Source: Nansenia antarctica (lineage: Eukaryota; Chordata; Actinopteri; Argentiniformes; Microstomatidae). From it: a DNA stretch of 64,000 nucleotides. The stretch is taken from positions 26,171,008-26,235,007 of the forward strand of contig OZ022351.1 of the NCBI GenBank assembly GCA_963989245.1. Direction: 5' to 3'. Positions 21,377 through 31,278 of this stretch are shown piece by piece (position 1 is the first letter of the stretch; the number at the start of each line of letters is the position of its first letter). The notes under the pieces were generated by a model, which saw nothing but the letters and a program-made list of their open reading frames with translations, was not told the DNA's origin and did not search any database. A program made the translations under genes and the position numbers.

Positions 21377-22174
21377 CTGATGAAAACAATGTGTTTTACT
21401 ACATGTTACATGTTGGGTAGCAACAACAGGAGGTCTACTGTCTGTCCTAATAGTCCAGTCAATCTAACAAAAAAAAAGGCCCAACCCAGGAGAAATTGCA
21501 ATAGTAATGTTTCATAGTTTTTATTGTTCCTAATACCCTCCTGCATCATATATTAAAAGTCTTACTTGATTAATTTATTGGATCATACTTTTTTCAAGGT
21601 CAAAATAGGTTAAACAATGTTTTAGAGTGACGCCATCTGGGTAAAATGGTGTTAATATTGGAGGGCCTATGTATACCTATCCAACATATTTGGTGTCTTT
21701 TCCTATGTTTTGGGGGTCAATCTTTCCAATAAAACACTTTTTCAGAGGATATTCTAAGTCTTATACCTGTATTAGGGGTACAACTACCCCAACACCCACT
21801 TATTTGCCAAATGTGACGCCAGACAATGTTTTCATCAATCAGTTGCCTACATAAACTCTCCGTTTTTTTAAATATTCTGAAACTACAGATTGTAAGCTTT
21901 CAAATGATGTGTCATACATTGAAATCGGACAGAAAGTGAAGACGACACAAGTATTTGAATGTTGGTACACCTCAAACACAGAATGGGAGAAAAGTCACAA
22001 CAAACGCTGCTAACAGCTAGCGGCTAAGAATGGCACATAGCTACGAACATCTAACTGCATTTTTATAACATCACAACATGCTGAGAGAACATCAACATGC
22101 TAAAAACACATAACTACACATAATTAGATGATCACACAGTCCTTGCTTTTGAACACGAACAAAAAAGAGAGTAT

Positions 22175-22375
22175 AGGCCAATGCACACGGCGTGCGATTT
22201 TGTCGCACGACAACATTTGATTCTCAATTCACACCACCGAAGTGTGTGGGTGTGAATGGAGAATCGAATGTTGTCGTGCGACAAAATCACATCGCACGCC
22301 GTGTGCATTGTCTCATTCAAAACAATGGAATTGAATTCGGCGGTGCGACAAAATCGCCGCCGTGTGCATTGGCCT
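22175..22375. mobile_element. Palindromic MITE, AGGCCAATGCACACGG family, copy A
   Basis: Ends AGGCCAATGCACACGG and CCGTGTGCATTGGCCT are exact inverted repeats, flanked by TAT on both sides (22172-22174 and 22376-22378). This 3-bp target duplication is of PIF/Harbinger type. The interior holds a second near-palindrome around CACCACCGAAGTGTGTGGG. It is present in copy B at 61521-61721, so it predates the duplication. Confidence 0.85.
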
Positions 22376-23165
22376 TATGTTTACAAGTCAAGTCTCCCTT
22401 ACCAGTAGCCTAAGGCAGAGGAGAACAGTGAATTCAATCCACACGTTATAAGTATTTAGTGATCGTTAAACTTTATTAGGCCTATATTGAGTGGGTACTT
22501 TAAAACTTAAAGTTGAGTGTTATGAGAAAAAAAAAGAAAACCAAATATTGTTGACACAATAAGTTTCACTTTAATTTTCTGTGACTAGTTTATCCCTAGA
22601 CTGGCTTGCGTCACAAATGTTCCGTATCATGTGTCACGCCCCACCCCCATCCTGTGAAAGATATTATTGGTCCCCCACAATATATCCAGGCATGAAAACA
22701 GGTCGGGGTGAAAAAGGTGAGAAGGATATGAGACCCGGATCCTGCTAGGGCAGTCGGAGACTGAGAGCCAAAAAAGATTATTGGGGTACCAGAAAGAGAC
22801 ACATCATACATGCAGGCTAACAAAAGCTCTCCCTCTCACTCTCCCTCACTCTCACACACACTCCAATAGGCTACGAGACCAGTGGCGTCATTTCAGCAAA
22901 AGCCACGATATGGCATGGTACCGAATGGGGGGGAAGGTGGATTTTTTTCCTCCAAATCAGTTATGCAATAGTACATTTTAGTGAGTTGTTTCTGTACAAA
23001 AACGAAAATATGAATGTATAATTAAGTGCAAATAAAGTATATTTACATGTTCACATGTAAACATACACATATGTTGTATAAGAAACTAGACTGACAACTT
23101 CTCATGAAATGCGCAACAGTGCAGCTTTAATATAAGCTAGTACAGTGTTTCCCAAAATGTGGGGC

Positions 23166-23327
23166 CAATCTTAATCTAAAAGGGTTAGGGTTAGGGTAAT
23201 CACTGATTACCCCTACGTTTTTAAATAATTACAAAATATTGTTTAATGAATACATTTGAAAATTAAGGATACATCATTATCAAATCAATAGTAGTCAAAT
23301 GTGATATTTGCATACACATACACTCAC
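23166..23327. other. Unannotated, with short TTAGGG run
   Basis: Directly right of the duplication edge. Contains 'AGGGTTAGGGTTAGGGT' near 23180, too short to call an interstitial telomere. Nothing else recognised. Confidence 0.5.
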
Positions 23328-23686
23328 TGGCCACTTCATTAGGCACACCTTGGGGTTGGACCCCCTCTTTTGCCTTCAGAACTGCCTTAATTCTTCGTGG
23401 CATAGATTCAACAAGGTGCTGGAAACATTCCTCCGAGATTTTGGTCCATATTGACACTATAATATCACGCAACAGCCCGTCTGGCACCAACAACCATGCC
23501 AGGTTCAAAGTCACTTAAATCACCTTTATTTCCCATTCTGATGCTGGTTTGAACTTCAGCAGATCGTCTTGACCATGTCTACATGCCTAAATGCATTGAG
23601 TTGCTGCCACATGATTGGCTGATTAGGTATTTGCGTTAACAAGCAGTTGAAAAGGTGTACCTAATGAAGTGGCCGGTGAGAGTATA
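23328..23686 (-). mobile_element. Tc1/mariner-like remnant
   Basis: Terminal inverted repeats ACTCACTGGCCACTTCATTA at the left and the complement of TAATGAAGTGGCCGGTGAG at the right, about 360 bp apart. A minus-strand reading frame (23335-23514) contains ISEECFQHLVESMPRRIKAV, matching the C-terminal end of Tc1-type transposases. Most of the transposase is deleted, so this is a non-autonomous relic. Confidence 0.8.
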
Positions 23687-23807
23687 ATATATTATTATTC
23701 ATATTATTGCTTTTTCAAAATCTTTGGATTTGGACAAGTAACTTGAGCTCTAGGACAAGTAAAAGATAAGTTCACTTGTCCGAAGGACAAGTACCTGAAA
23801 AAGCTTA

Positions 23808-24671
23808 ATGTCAAGCCCTGAACACCTTCAGCACCTAATCACTGGTGTGACAGCCCATAATGCGGTGAATGTGGACCATTCAAAAGAGGTTGGTAGAAGG
23901 GTCTTAAAAGACATGGTAGGGAAAAAGGTGACAGAATATACCTTCAAGAGGAAGCACATGCAGTCACCATGGATTCCAAATCCACAGTCAAACTGAACAA
24001 AGAAGAAGTTGTCCATATTGATCATCAAGTTACAGGTTGTTTGCAAAAACATCTTATTCGCGCATGCCATGCTTGGCTGTGATACAACATCCAGACTCTT
24101 TGGGGTTGGGAAAGGGGTATCTCTGTGTCTGGTTAGAGAAAGCGACTCGTTCAGAGTACAGGCCAGCATTTTTCAAAAACAATCTGCTACCAAGGAAGAA
24201 ATTGCTGCTGCAGGGGAAAGGGCAATGAACTAATATACCAATATACTAATACTAATATACAAAGGTGCCGAAATGGATTCTCCCAATGACCTCAGGCTGA
24301 AAAGTTTCTATACTAAAGTGACTGACAGCAAAACGGCTATCCACCCTTGCAACTTGCCACCAACATGGTCGTCTGCCATGCTTCACAGCTTCAGAGTGTA
24401 CCATCAGGTTCAGGAATGGATGGGAAACTCGCTACCACCAGAGGAATGGGGCTGGAGGATCCAAGACTCATGCCTCATTCCCATCCATTCCGATCAGGAC
24501 CCTGCTCCTCAATACTTGTTGGAGCGTGTGCACTGTAATTGCAAGTCAGGTTGTGGCACTATGCCCTGCAAATGCCGTTGTCAAGGACTTGATTGCTCTG
24601 TAGCTTGTTCAGAATGCAGAGGTGTATGCGCGAATATGTCGGCACAACATTTGGATGAGGACATGGAGTGA
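23808..24671 (+). pseudogene. Transposon-derived ORF with GCDTTS motif and Cys-rich tail, disrupted
   Basis: Plus-strand frames joined by stops and a frameshift. The first part (EHLQHLITGVTAHNAVNVDH) leads to AHAMLGCDTTSRLFGVGKG. The second segment, from about 24264, ends in a cysteine-rich block: HCNCKSGCGTMPCKCRCQG, then LDCSVACSECRGVCANMS, stop at 24669. The GCDTTS-x-LFG-x-GK motif and the Cys-rich C-terminus occur together in multicopy, transposon-like proteins of aquatic animals (recollection of the family pattern; I cannot name the superfamily). No intact coding sequence survives. Confidence 0.55.
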
Positions 24672-25462
24672 AGGTTACATGTAGGCCTACAGTAAAGGCA
24701 TAGTTCAAGCTTGGTCTAAAAACAGTTTTTAATAGGTTTATATGGTTCATTTATCATTTAAGGGTTTAATCTGTATATGATATGCAACATGGTTTTCATG
24801 GAAAAACATTAACATTTCTGTATGTTCAGAAATGTCAATGATAATAAATGTGTTATAAACTAATTTGATTGACTTTGTTTGAATAAAATAAAATAAAACT
24901 ATAAAATAAAATAAAATAAAACTATATAATTTTGAGTTAAGGGTACACCCTAGTTTTTTCTCATACTCTGAGGCAGAAATCTCCACTTCAGTAGCACTTA
25001 CATACACCAAACTTTCCAGTTGTATTCCTATCTACATTCCGAGGTCTGCTATAGAGGGGTTTGTTAATATATCATTCATAGCCTGATTTATGTAACATTT
25101 ACTCCTAAAAACATGGCAAAATGTTATAGAGGACCTTGACTCTAATATGACAACAAGATGAAACAATCATTTTTAACCTGGCTTTATCCAATGTTCAGAT
25201 TTCTGATTTTGAATGTTATGCAAATTAGCACATATTTCATTAGATAATGCCTAATTTGCATATTTAAACATAATATTTCAGAAAACTTGTAATACAAAAC
25301 ATGTTAGTCTTAATGTAAGTGATTAACTGGTGAAGTTTCATGGTGATATCTATTACCGGTAGTTAATCTTTTTATCCTATTAACTGGCTGTGTTGCACAT
25401 GGCACAAAAACCCACATTTTCGACCCCTGAATTTACCTTGATCCAATAAATATTAAGACTAA
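24672..25462. other. AT-rich, no gene seen
   Basis: A (TAAAA)n run at about 24886-24922. The rest is AT-rich unique-looking DNA without splice-bounded frames. Confidence 0.6.
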
Positions 25463-25870
25463 AGGGCTCTGCACACAGCGTGCGATTTCTGTTGCGCGTC
25501 AACGTTCCATTTTGAAGTTTGAATGGAAGTCTATAGGGCTCTGCACACAGCGTGCGATTTCTGTTGCGTGTCAACGTTCCATTTTGAAGTTTGAATGGAA
25601 GTCTATGAGAACATCGCATCGCAATGCACACGGCCCCGCACTGCGAAAATTCGATTCCATTCATAACAACAATGGAAATTATGGAACGTTGACGCGCAAC
25701 AGAAATCGCACGCTGTGTGCAGAGCCCTTATGAGAACATACAACAGAAATTGCATCGCACGCTGTGTGCATTGGGATGCGATGTTTTATGATTTTCTCAT
25801 AGACTTCCATTCAAACTTCAAAATGGAACGTTGACGCGCAACAGAAATCGCACGCTGTGTGCAGAGCCCT
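25463..25870. mobile_element. Complex palindromic MITE, AGGGCTCTGCACACAGCG family
   Basis: Ends AGGGCTCTGCACACAGCG and CGCTGTGTGCAGAGCCCT, flanked by TAA on both sides (25460-25462 and 25871-25873). Inside are a second left end at 25535, in the same orientation, and two internal right ends, giving a nested or tandem foldback. The arms contain 'GTTCCATTTTGAAGTTTGAA' and its complement. The same family occurs at 48453-48792. It is a PIF/Harbinger-like MITE by its 3-bp target duplication. Confidence 0.85.
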
Positions 25871-26871
25871 TAAGACTTTTAATATGTTATTTGGTTGTCC
25901 CTAGGGATCACAAAAAAACTTGAATGATTACTATTGCAATTTCCCCTGGGTTAAACCACAGACTGACTGGACTATAACAATAAAATGATGCTCAGTCAGT
26001 ACACACATCTCACATTTGTCCAGATAAACACAGGACGTCCAAATGAATCTATTATTTTAATGTGTGAGACCAGTGATCGGTCAGAGTTACTGGGTGACAG
26101 TAAGCTGCAGTTGTACTAGGATAAGCATCATTGGCTGTGTGTCAATGACATGGACAGATGCTGCCCTCCTGTGGTACTCTATCGTATGTGCAGGTGTTAT
26201 ACCTGCGTTGCGCAGATAACGTGCGGTATTCTTCCCGCACTTCGTCCAGATTGCATGGTCCGTCCTCGTCGGCAAGGAAAACCCCTAAACAAGAGGGAAT
26301 AGCGGAACAATAAAAATGACTCTAAATTATTTATCGATAATACAAAATGGTTTTTCCCCATTTTCCAGACCTCACTTTTCAATGCCAAACTGGAGAGGTG
26401 GGCCTCCTGTTGTTTCAGAAATCCTTTGGCTGTCCACTGTCAAGAGATAATTATCATGATTATACTTTTAAAAGCAAGGATAATGGCGAGGCTTAAATGT
26501 CATTTGACATCGCGTGAGCTTAGAATGATAAGGTTCTATCTCCGTTTAGGGCAGTTCAGAGATATTGAGCGTCAAAGTGTTTACATTCCATTATGTTTTG
26601 TGAGGAGGAACCTTTGTATTTTATGAATTACTAACTCAAAAATGTCAACATTTTTAAAATAACACCACACAGGCATTAATAAACACCTAATGGATCAGAT
26701 TATGTAAAAAACTCAATTTTGACCAAAAATGGAGATAGAACCGTATAATTCTAACGTCACGACTTGACATCTCACTGATGTGTCGGACCAGAGCTTCTCT
26801 AGTCACGGTGGGTCATAGCTCGCTGTAAGAGCTCGCCACCTAGCGGCCAGTAGGCAGTATTACCTCATGGT
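25871..26871. other. No gene or recognised repeat
   Basis: Unique-looking sequence with short frames only; nothing supportable. Confidence 0.5.
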
Positions 26872-27030
26872 GGGGTATACCGGCCAACGATTCGGTGGAT
26901 TATTGTTTGTGTGTGATATCGTTTACTGAAATCAAATGTTGTAACGGACAAGACATGTTTCATTTCTGTCTCCCCCTCGCTATCAATGCAACGGAATGCA
27001 AGTCTGCTAGAAACAATTAGCTAGGGTCTG

Positions 27031-27271
27031 TTAAACTAGGACAGCCGTGTTTAGTTTTTTTTACCTACTAGCCTGGCTGCTACACAGAAAAACGGCAAAA
27101 TAGCTTCATACTAGCTTATCCTGAGGTGATTTAGAACATGTAAGGATACTGGGTGGTAGAACGCACATATCTAGGAAAAGTCATGAAACATATGGGTCCT
27201 GAAATTTGATCCAGTGCAAAGATATAACATTTTTCTTTACTCACAGAGCCTCATGGCTGTTCTAGTGTTAA
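27031..27271. mobile_element. TTAA-flanked piggyBac-like MITE
   Basis: Begins TTAA then ACTAGGACAGCCGTG; ends CATGGCTGTTCTAGTG then TTAA. The interior matches 32459-32769 ('AAGGATACTGGGTGGTAGAA', 'CCTGAAATTTGATC'). TTAA at both ends and CACTAG-type inverted ends are the basis for the piggyBac-like label. Confidence 0.8.
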
Positions 27272-27292
27272 AGAGTTGGCTAGCTAAGCTAC

Positions 27293-27430
27293 CTTGGCGG
27301 GGGTCTTGGCGGGGGTCTCGGCGGGGGTCTCGGTGGGGGTCGGGCAGACCACGGTGTTGAGCTCGTCGAACAGGCCGGCCAGGGTGGCGCATGAATCCCT
27401 GGTCATCTTCTTCCTCCATCCTTCATCCAT
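27293..27430 (-). CDS. Duplicated first exon of the chromoshadow-LRR gene (orphan copy)
   Basis: Minus strand, ATG at 27430, donor GCCAAG|GTAGCT. The peptide is MDEGWRKKMTRDSCATLAGL, then FDELNTVVCPTPTETPAETP, then AKTPAK. The block RDSCA-x-LAGLFDEL and the PTPAKTPAETPAK repeats match the parent exon at 45179-45328, but the glycine/arginine-rich start is altered. No downstream exons are visible nearby, so this is probably a pseudogene or an alternative first exon. Confidence 0.5.
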
Positions 27431-27799
27431 GGTGCTAAAGAAGCTTTTTAAAAGGCGACAGCGATGTTTGTCGGAGCCAATTGTCGCTTCATTCATTATT
27501 ACACTTGACATGATCTCACTGAGGGCTAACGACCAACGTCACTCTCTAGTCTAGCGAGCTAATAGTTAAGCTGCCAGCAGCCAGGCATGATATTATGACT
27601 ACTTCATTTAGTTTATGTTCGTTTTAAAGTTGTATTACAATCCATTATGTGTAAGACTCACCTTCGAATTAAAATGTCTCTGTTATCGAACAAACGAGGT
27701 AATTGGTATTTTTGGGGGGCGGGAGACAAATGGACAGTCACAGAAGTGTCAAATGTCTCAGTCGTGTAACTTAGCTCTGAGGAGAAAACACGCGAGCGA

Positions 27800-27900
27800 C
27801 CTACTCTCGTCCTCACCGTCCAATCAGATGTCCGCGGTCGGCTCTAATCATCCAATCAGATGTCCGCGGTCGGCTCTAATCATCCAATCAAGTGCAGTTA
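27800..27900 (-). promoter_or_regulatory. CCAAT-rich promoter-like repeat, orphan copy
   Basis: 'CCAATCAGATGTCCGCGGTC' is tandemly repeated twice (27820 and 27853) and followed by CCAATCAAGTGC. The homologous region at 45718-45768 has one copy. CCAAT boxes about 400 bp upstream of the ATG suggest promoter origin, but activity is inferred. Confidence 0.4.
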
Positions 27901-28324
27901 ACCAAACAAATTCAAATCAAAACAAATTTTATTTGTATATAGCGCATTCATCAGAGCAACGCATCCGGGTACTTTCCCCTCCCGTAATGTCCACGCCCCT
28001 TTTTGGGTGATAGAAGAGTAGAAGTTTGAATGGCGGTCAATGGGAATTTCTGGTCTTTGCTACTTTAATCCGATACAATAAAAAAAAAACTGTATTGCTT
28101 TTTAGATATTAGATGCACAAATCCGATGGCCAGTTAAGCAAACTATGATATAGTGTGGTTTCCGATCAATGATCGACGTCGTTATATGGAGAAAAGTAAT
28201 GAAATAGGCAGTGTGTCCTTTCAGTCTGCCTCCAGAGCAGTCATACGTCATCTCCCTGTCATCAGGACGATCACGTGACCGCTTAAAACTGTTGGCGCCT
28301 TATTGGAAAATGTAGTGTCACAGG
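27901..28324. other. No gene; short repeat tail
   Basis: Starts with an 'ATTTTATTTGTATATAGCGC' retroposon-type tail at about 27928-27947. The remainder is unrecognised. Confidence 0.5.
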
Positions 28325-28522
28325 CTTGCTGCGTAGTGTTTTGCACGGCAAACAATTAAAAAAAAAATCCAGATTTACGATTTTCTTTACTTCCCCAAAA
28401 AGCAAAGGACAGTAAAAGAAGAGATCTGTGGCTTCAGGCCATCCGCAGAGAGGATGAAGGTGGTCAGCAGTGGGACCCTTCCAGTCAATACGTGTATGTC
28501 TGTGGCAAACACTTCATCACAG
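28325..28522 (+). pseudogene. THAP zinc-finger exon remnant
   Basis: Plus strand. ACCVVFCTANN, then a stop and frame shift at an A-run (about 28358), then DLWLQAIRREDEGGQQWDPS and YVYVCGKHFITG, ending at ACAG|GTTAGT. The C-x3-C start and the C-x2-H end (CGKH) with a conserved tryptophan fit a THAP DNA-binding domain of about 80 residues, as used as first exons in THAP genes and P-element-like transposases. The frameshift makes it non-functional as read. The stretch 28523-28704 holds nothing further. Confidence 0.55.
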
Positions 28523-28704
28523 GTTAGTTAATGATGTTAAATGAAGTCAACAGTTATAATGTTAAAAGTCAAAGTAGTGAAGGTTGATGCTGCATTGAAA
28601 GGGAAATATATAACATATTATAATATAGGGAATATAAAACAAACTGAAAAGCCAAGGAAATCCCAATTTAATGTTAAAGCTTGTAGCTTGTAGCTTTAGC
28701 CTGT

Positions 28705-29044
28705 AGCTAGGTTTACAATGGCCTCCTCCTGAGACATCTTCCGACCCTCACCACTACGTCTCCTAAAGACACCCGCTTTCCCCTCTACTGTGTCCCTAGA
28801 ACTTCTATTGCCCCCATTGTACTGTTTCTCAATTTCTCCAGTAATGAAAAAAAAAGAAGAAGAAGTAGAAGGCGATAATAGGGAGAAGGTTTTTCCTCCT
28901 ATCAGTGGCCCCGGGCCCGAGCTAGAGTACTCTTCCTGCAACGAATGGTGGACTGCTGATTCACATGCTTAGTATTCAAATGTATTGATTGTAAGTCGCT
29001 TTGGAATAAGGCGTCTGCTAAATGCCAAAAATGTAAATGTAAAT
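28705..29044 (+). mobile_element. Dispersed retroposon-like repeat with AAATGT tail
   Basis: Shares 'CGAGCTAGAGTACTCTTCC', 'GTAAGTCGCTTTGGAATAAG' and 'GCGTCTGCTAAATGCC' with 5088-5206 and other fish SINE tails, and ends in AAATGTAAATGTAAATG. It stops exactly where the abcf2-like reading frame begins, so it interrupts that exon. Confidence 0.65.
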
Positions 29045-29092
29045 GAGGGGGGCATGCTGCTGGTTAGCCACGACTTCAGACTCATCCAGCAG
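29045..29092 (+). CDS. abcf2: abcf2-like penultimate exon, 5'-truncated by a repeat
   Basis: The frame EGGMLLVSHDFRLIQQ ends at donor CAG|GTACGG in phase 0. It matches the end of the second ATP-binding cassette of ABCF2, just after the Walker B and switch (H-loop) segment (LVSHDF). The exon should extend far upstream, but a retroposon-like repeat ends at 29044 and replaces the expected sequence. Known family role: ABC-F ATPases without membrane segments, linked to ribosome function. Confidence 0.82.
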
Positions 29093-29126
29093 GTACGGGC
29101 AGCTTCTCCACACTGACAGGCGTCTA

Positions 29127-29240
29127 AACCTTGATGATGATGATGATGATGATAATGATAACTTTTATTTGTATAGCACTTTTCCTGCAAACGTTGCACC
29201 TCAAAGTGCTTTAATCATTATATAATCATAATTTAATTGT
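29127..29240 (+). repeat. (GAT)n with retroposon tail
   Basis: A GATGAT run followed by 'TTTTATTTGTATAGCACTTT' and CAAAGTGCTTTAATCATTAT. The inverted equivalent is at 45768-45870. It lies in the intron between the two abcf2-like exons. Confidence 0.75.
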
Positions 29241-29464
29241 TGTCATTTAAAGGCAATATTAAAAAGATTAGGTTTTATCTTTTTAATCTAAGTTTATTTA
29301 AAAGCAAGATTAAAAAGGTTTTTAGTCTTGAAAAACATTGTACAATGGTGGTACATGTTGTCGTGCGGATGGTGTTCATGTGTGAAACAGACATTTCGAA
29401 TTGGGTTAGTTTATGAACAATCTTCTGTGATATAGAAGGTAATTGTTTTTTTTGTTTTCTCCAG

Positions 29465-29581
29465 GTGGCTCAGGAGATCTGGGTGTGCGAGAAGCAAACC
29501 ATCACCAAATGGAACAAGGGTATCTTGGCCTACAAGGACCATTTGAAATCCAAGATTGACAAGCAATCGCATGACTTCTAA
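29465..29581 (+). CDS. abcf2: abcf2-like terminal exon
   Basis: Acceptor TTTCTCCAG, then 38 codons (VAQEIWVCEKQTITKWNKGI, then LAYKDHLKSKIDKQSHDF) and TAA. VAQEIWVCEKQTITKW is the characteristic C-terminus of ABCF2 directly after LIQQ, so the splice joins the exon at 29045-29092 in phase 0. The stop codon overlaps an AATAAA. Because the upstream exon is cut by a repeat, this pair may be a truncated pseudogene rather than a working locus, although this exon itself is undamaged. Confidence 0.9.
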   Translation: MAQEIWVCEKQTITKWNKGILAYKDHLKSKIDKQSHDF

Positions 29582-29585
29582 TAAA
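29580..29585 (+). terminator. abcf2: Poly(A) signal overlapping the abcf2-like stop codon
   Basis: CTTCTAATAAAGC: the TAA stop (29579-29581) shares two bases with AATAAA. A more conventional AATAAA lies at 29941-29946 and may be the one used. Confidence 0.4.
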
Positions 29586-30650
29586 GCTACTTCACCCAGC
29601 ACTCTGTACCATTTACTATCTACACCATGGATCTGATCTCCCAGCCCCCATGTCCTCTAACAGTTTAGTCCACACCCCCTTCCAGCTCAGGCTGCACTCT
29701 GATTGGCTGATTGACCTAAAAGGATCTCAGCGCATTATGAAATGCATCTTACTTGTGCTGTTGTCATAGAAAAAGTTTTATTTTTCAGAGTACGTCATAA
29801 CGTTAATTCCAATATGTATTCAACATTGTTCAGGTCATATCGAGGTATGATACTAAACACTTTCCCTGCATTAAATACGCGGTTACTATGCCTGACTTTT
29901 TATTTAACAAATTATTGTAATTGCAATAATGGTTTGTCTGAATAAATGACTGAATTTACATGATACGTTGTCATACTGTGTCAACTTACTGTGATGGTTT
30001 CAGAGTACTTAAACAAAATAAAACAAACGATACATTCAAAATGCAGCCTTTTTTAATTATTATTATTCATTCTGCATTTTCCATTGAGAAGTACTGAATA
30101 TCCAGTGCTCTTATCCAAAAACCATTTACATTCTGAGAAAATAAACTATTTTACAACTCTGTGTAAACATAAGAGAAGCAAAACTATAATATCTTATCGA
30201 TGGAGTTGCTTTGGATTCTTGCTTAACGAACCCAACCACTCTGGTATGCAATATGCACCACAGCCCTGCCGTCAGCCATGCAGAGCCAACCTCCTCCCAC
30301 GACCAACTGACGCATGCTCAGCTTTCCAGATGCTAGGTGACCAATTGTTTACTTTGTGTCAATCCCCCATGGAGCACCACCTCAAAACCCCACGTTAATT
30401 GGACATAACAGGAGAGAAAAAAGTCTAACCAGTGTTAACAGCTGTTGTCCTCATGTAGCTAGTAGTACCGGTACATCTTCAGGGTTGTAATCGTAAACCG
30501 ATTCATTCAAGAATTCAGGCAGGAAAAAACTAGGGCATTCTGGGAAATACATGCTGTGGTATATAGTTGTTACATGTCGCCGATTCTAGTTCCAATAAGA
30601 TGCCCTTATAAGGGCGTTCATCATGCACACTAACACTTCTGCCTGGGAAT
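29586..30650. other. No gene seen (3' UTR and intergenic)
   Basis: AT-rich, several AATAAA motifs, no splice-bounded frame. Confidence 0.5.
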
Positions 30651-30653
30651 CTA

Positions 30654-30672
30654 GTAGTAGTAGTAGTAGTAC
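30654..30672. repeat. (AGT)n microsatellite
   Basis: Six AGT units. Confidence 0.9.
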
Positions 30673-30867
30673 ATGGCACAATCACTTTGTCGAGACACTT
30701 CTTTTGCCGGTTAATTACATTTATGGGGGTTTTGTGAGTAAAATGCAAGGATTCAGATCTCTACTTCAGAGGCGCGAGAGCAGCACCCTTCTAACATTTC
30801 AACAACACAGGAGGCCAGTTATAGAAGTTCTAGCGGCTGGTTGGTTGGGTGCTTGGTAGTGACGTCG

Positions 30868-30871
30868 CTGT

Positions 30872-30922
<51 letters not shown>
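30868..30922. repeat. (GT)n(GA)n compound microsatellite
   Basis: About twelve GT then fourteen GA dinucleotides. Confidence 0.93.
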
Positions 30923-30923
<1 letters not shown>

Positions 30924-31030
30924 CACATGTGCACAACGGGGCATATAAAAAGAGGAGTGAGGAGTGATACATTGATCCTATCAGATATTTCAAGAATCAT
31001 CCAAAACTAATTTCTTCACAGAACATAATA

Positions 31031-31036
31031 TTTATT
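31031..31036 (-). terminator. Poly(A) signal for the minus-strand LRR gene
   Basis: AATAAA on the minus strand, 200-250 bp downstream of either candidate stop codon of the terminal exon. Confidence 0.5.
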
Positions 31037-31278
31037 AGGTCGGGGTAGCAACACATCAGAAGCCTGTACAGTATCTCAGAAAAAATAGGGTAAAGCCAAA
31101 ACATTTTTAAAAAGTTTTACATTCAATATATATCCAGCAGAGGCTGCTGGTTGACATGTATCTGTGAGCTTGTTATGAATAGGTACAAAGATCTCACACA
31201 GACATAACCACAAAAACAAAACAAGATTTCACACTGACAGATCATAATGTTACTGCTGCTACTGTACACACACGCTGT

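Larger units (their letters stand above)
11446..23165 (+). repeat. Segmental duplication, copy A (about 11.7 kb)
   Basis: Matches 52969-62506 (copy B, about 9.5 kb) in the same orientation, base for base over long stretches with scattered substitutions. The shared left edge is ACTTCCCCTTAATGAAGG; the shared right edge is CAGTGTTTCCCAAAATGTGG, which resembles a hAT-type terminus. Relative to B, copy A holds extra segments at about 13235-14633, 17733-18607 and 19297-20309, and a much longer GA tract. It lacks B's 53467-53600, 54607-54743, 54952-55665 and 59677-60140 segments. It carries at least five minus-strand exons of gene D. Confidence 0.95.
26872..27900 (+). repeat. Duplicated 5' region of the chromoshadow-LRR gene (partial copy)
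   Basis: Two blocks match 44258-45770 in order and orientation. Block 26872-27013 matches 44258-44396 (GGCCAACGATTCGGTGGATT). Block 27286-27900 matches 45172-45768: first exon, 5' flank and CCAAT-rich promoter. The second coding exon of the parent (44591-44791) is missing here, and a TTAA-flanked MITE lies between the blocks. The copy therefore keeps a promoter and first exon without the rest of the gene. Confidence 0.85.

Noticed and set aside
22192..22413. Open frames across the palindromic MITE (also 61538-61759 and 48708-48911)
   Set aside because: They lie in MITE arms and are mirrored on the other strand; no coding evidence.
23180..23200. TTAGGG-like run as interstitial telomere
   Set aside because: Fewer than three perfect units; too short to support a telomeric origin.
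28325..28522. Intact THAP-family gene exon
   Set aside because: The frame breaks at an A-run between the first cysteines and the rest of the domain, and no start codon is in frame; kept as a remnant only.
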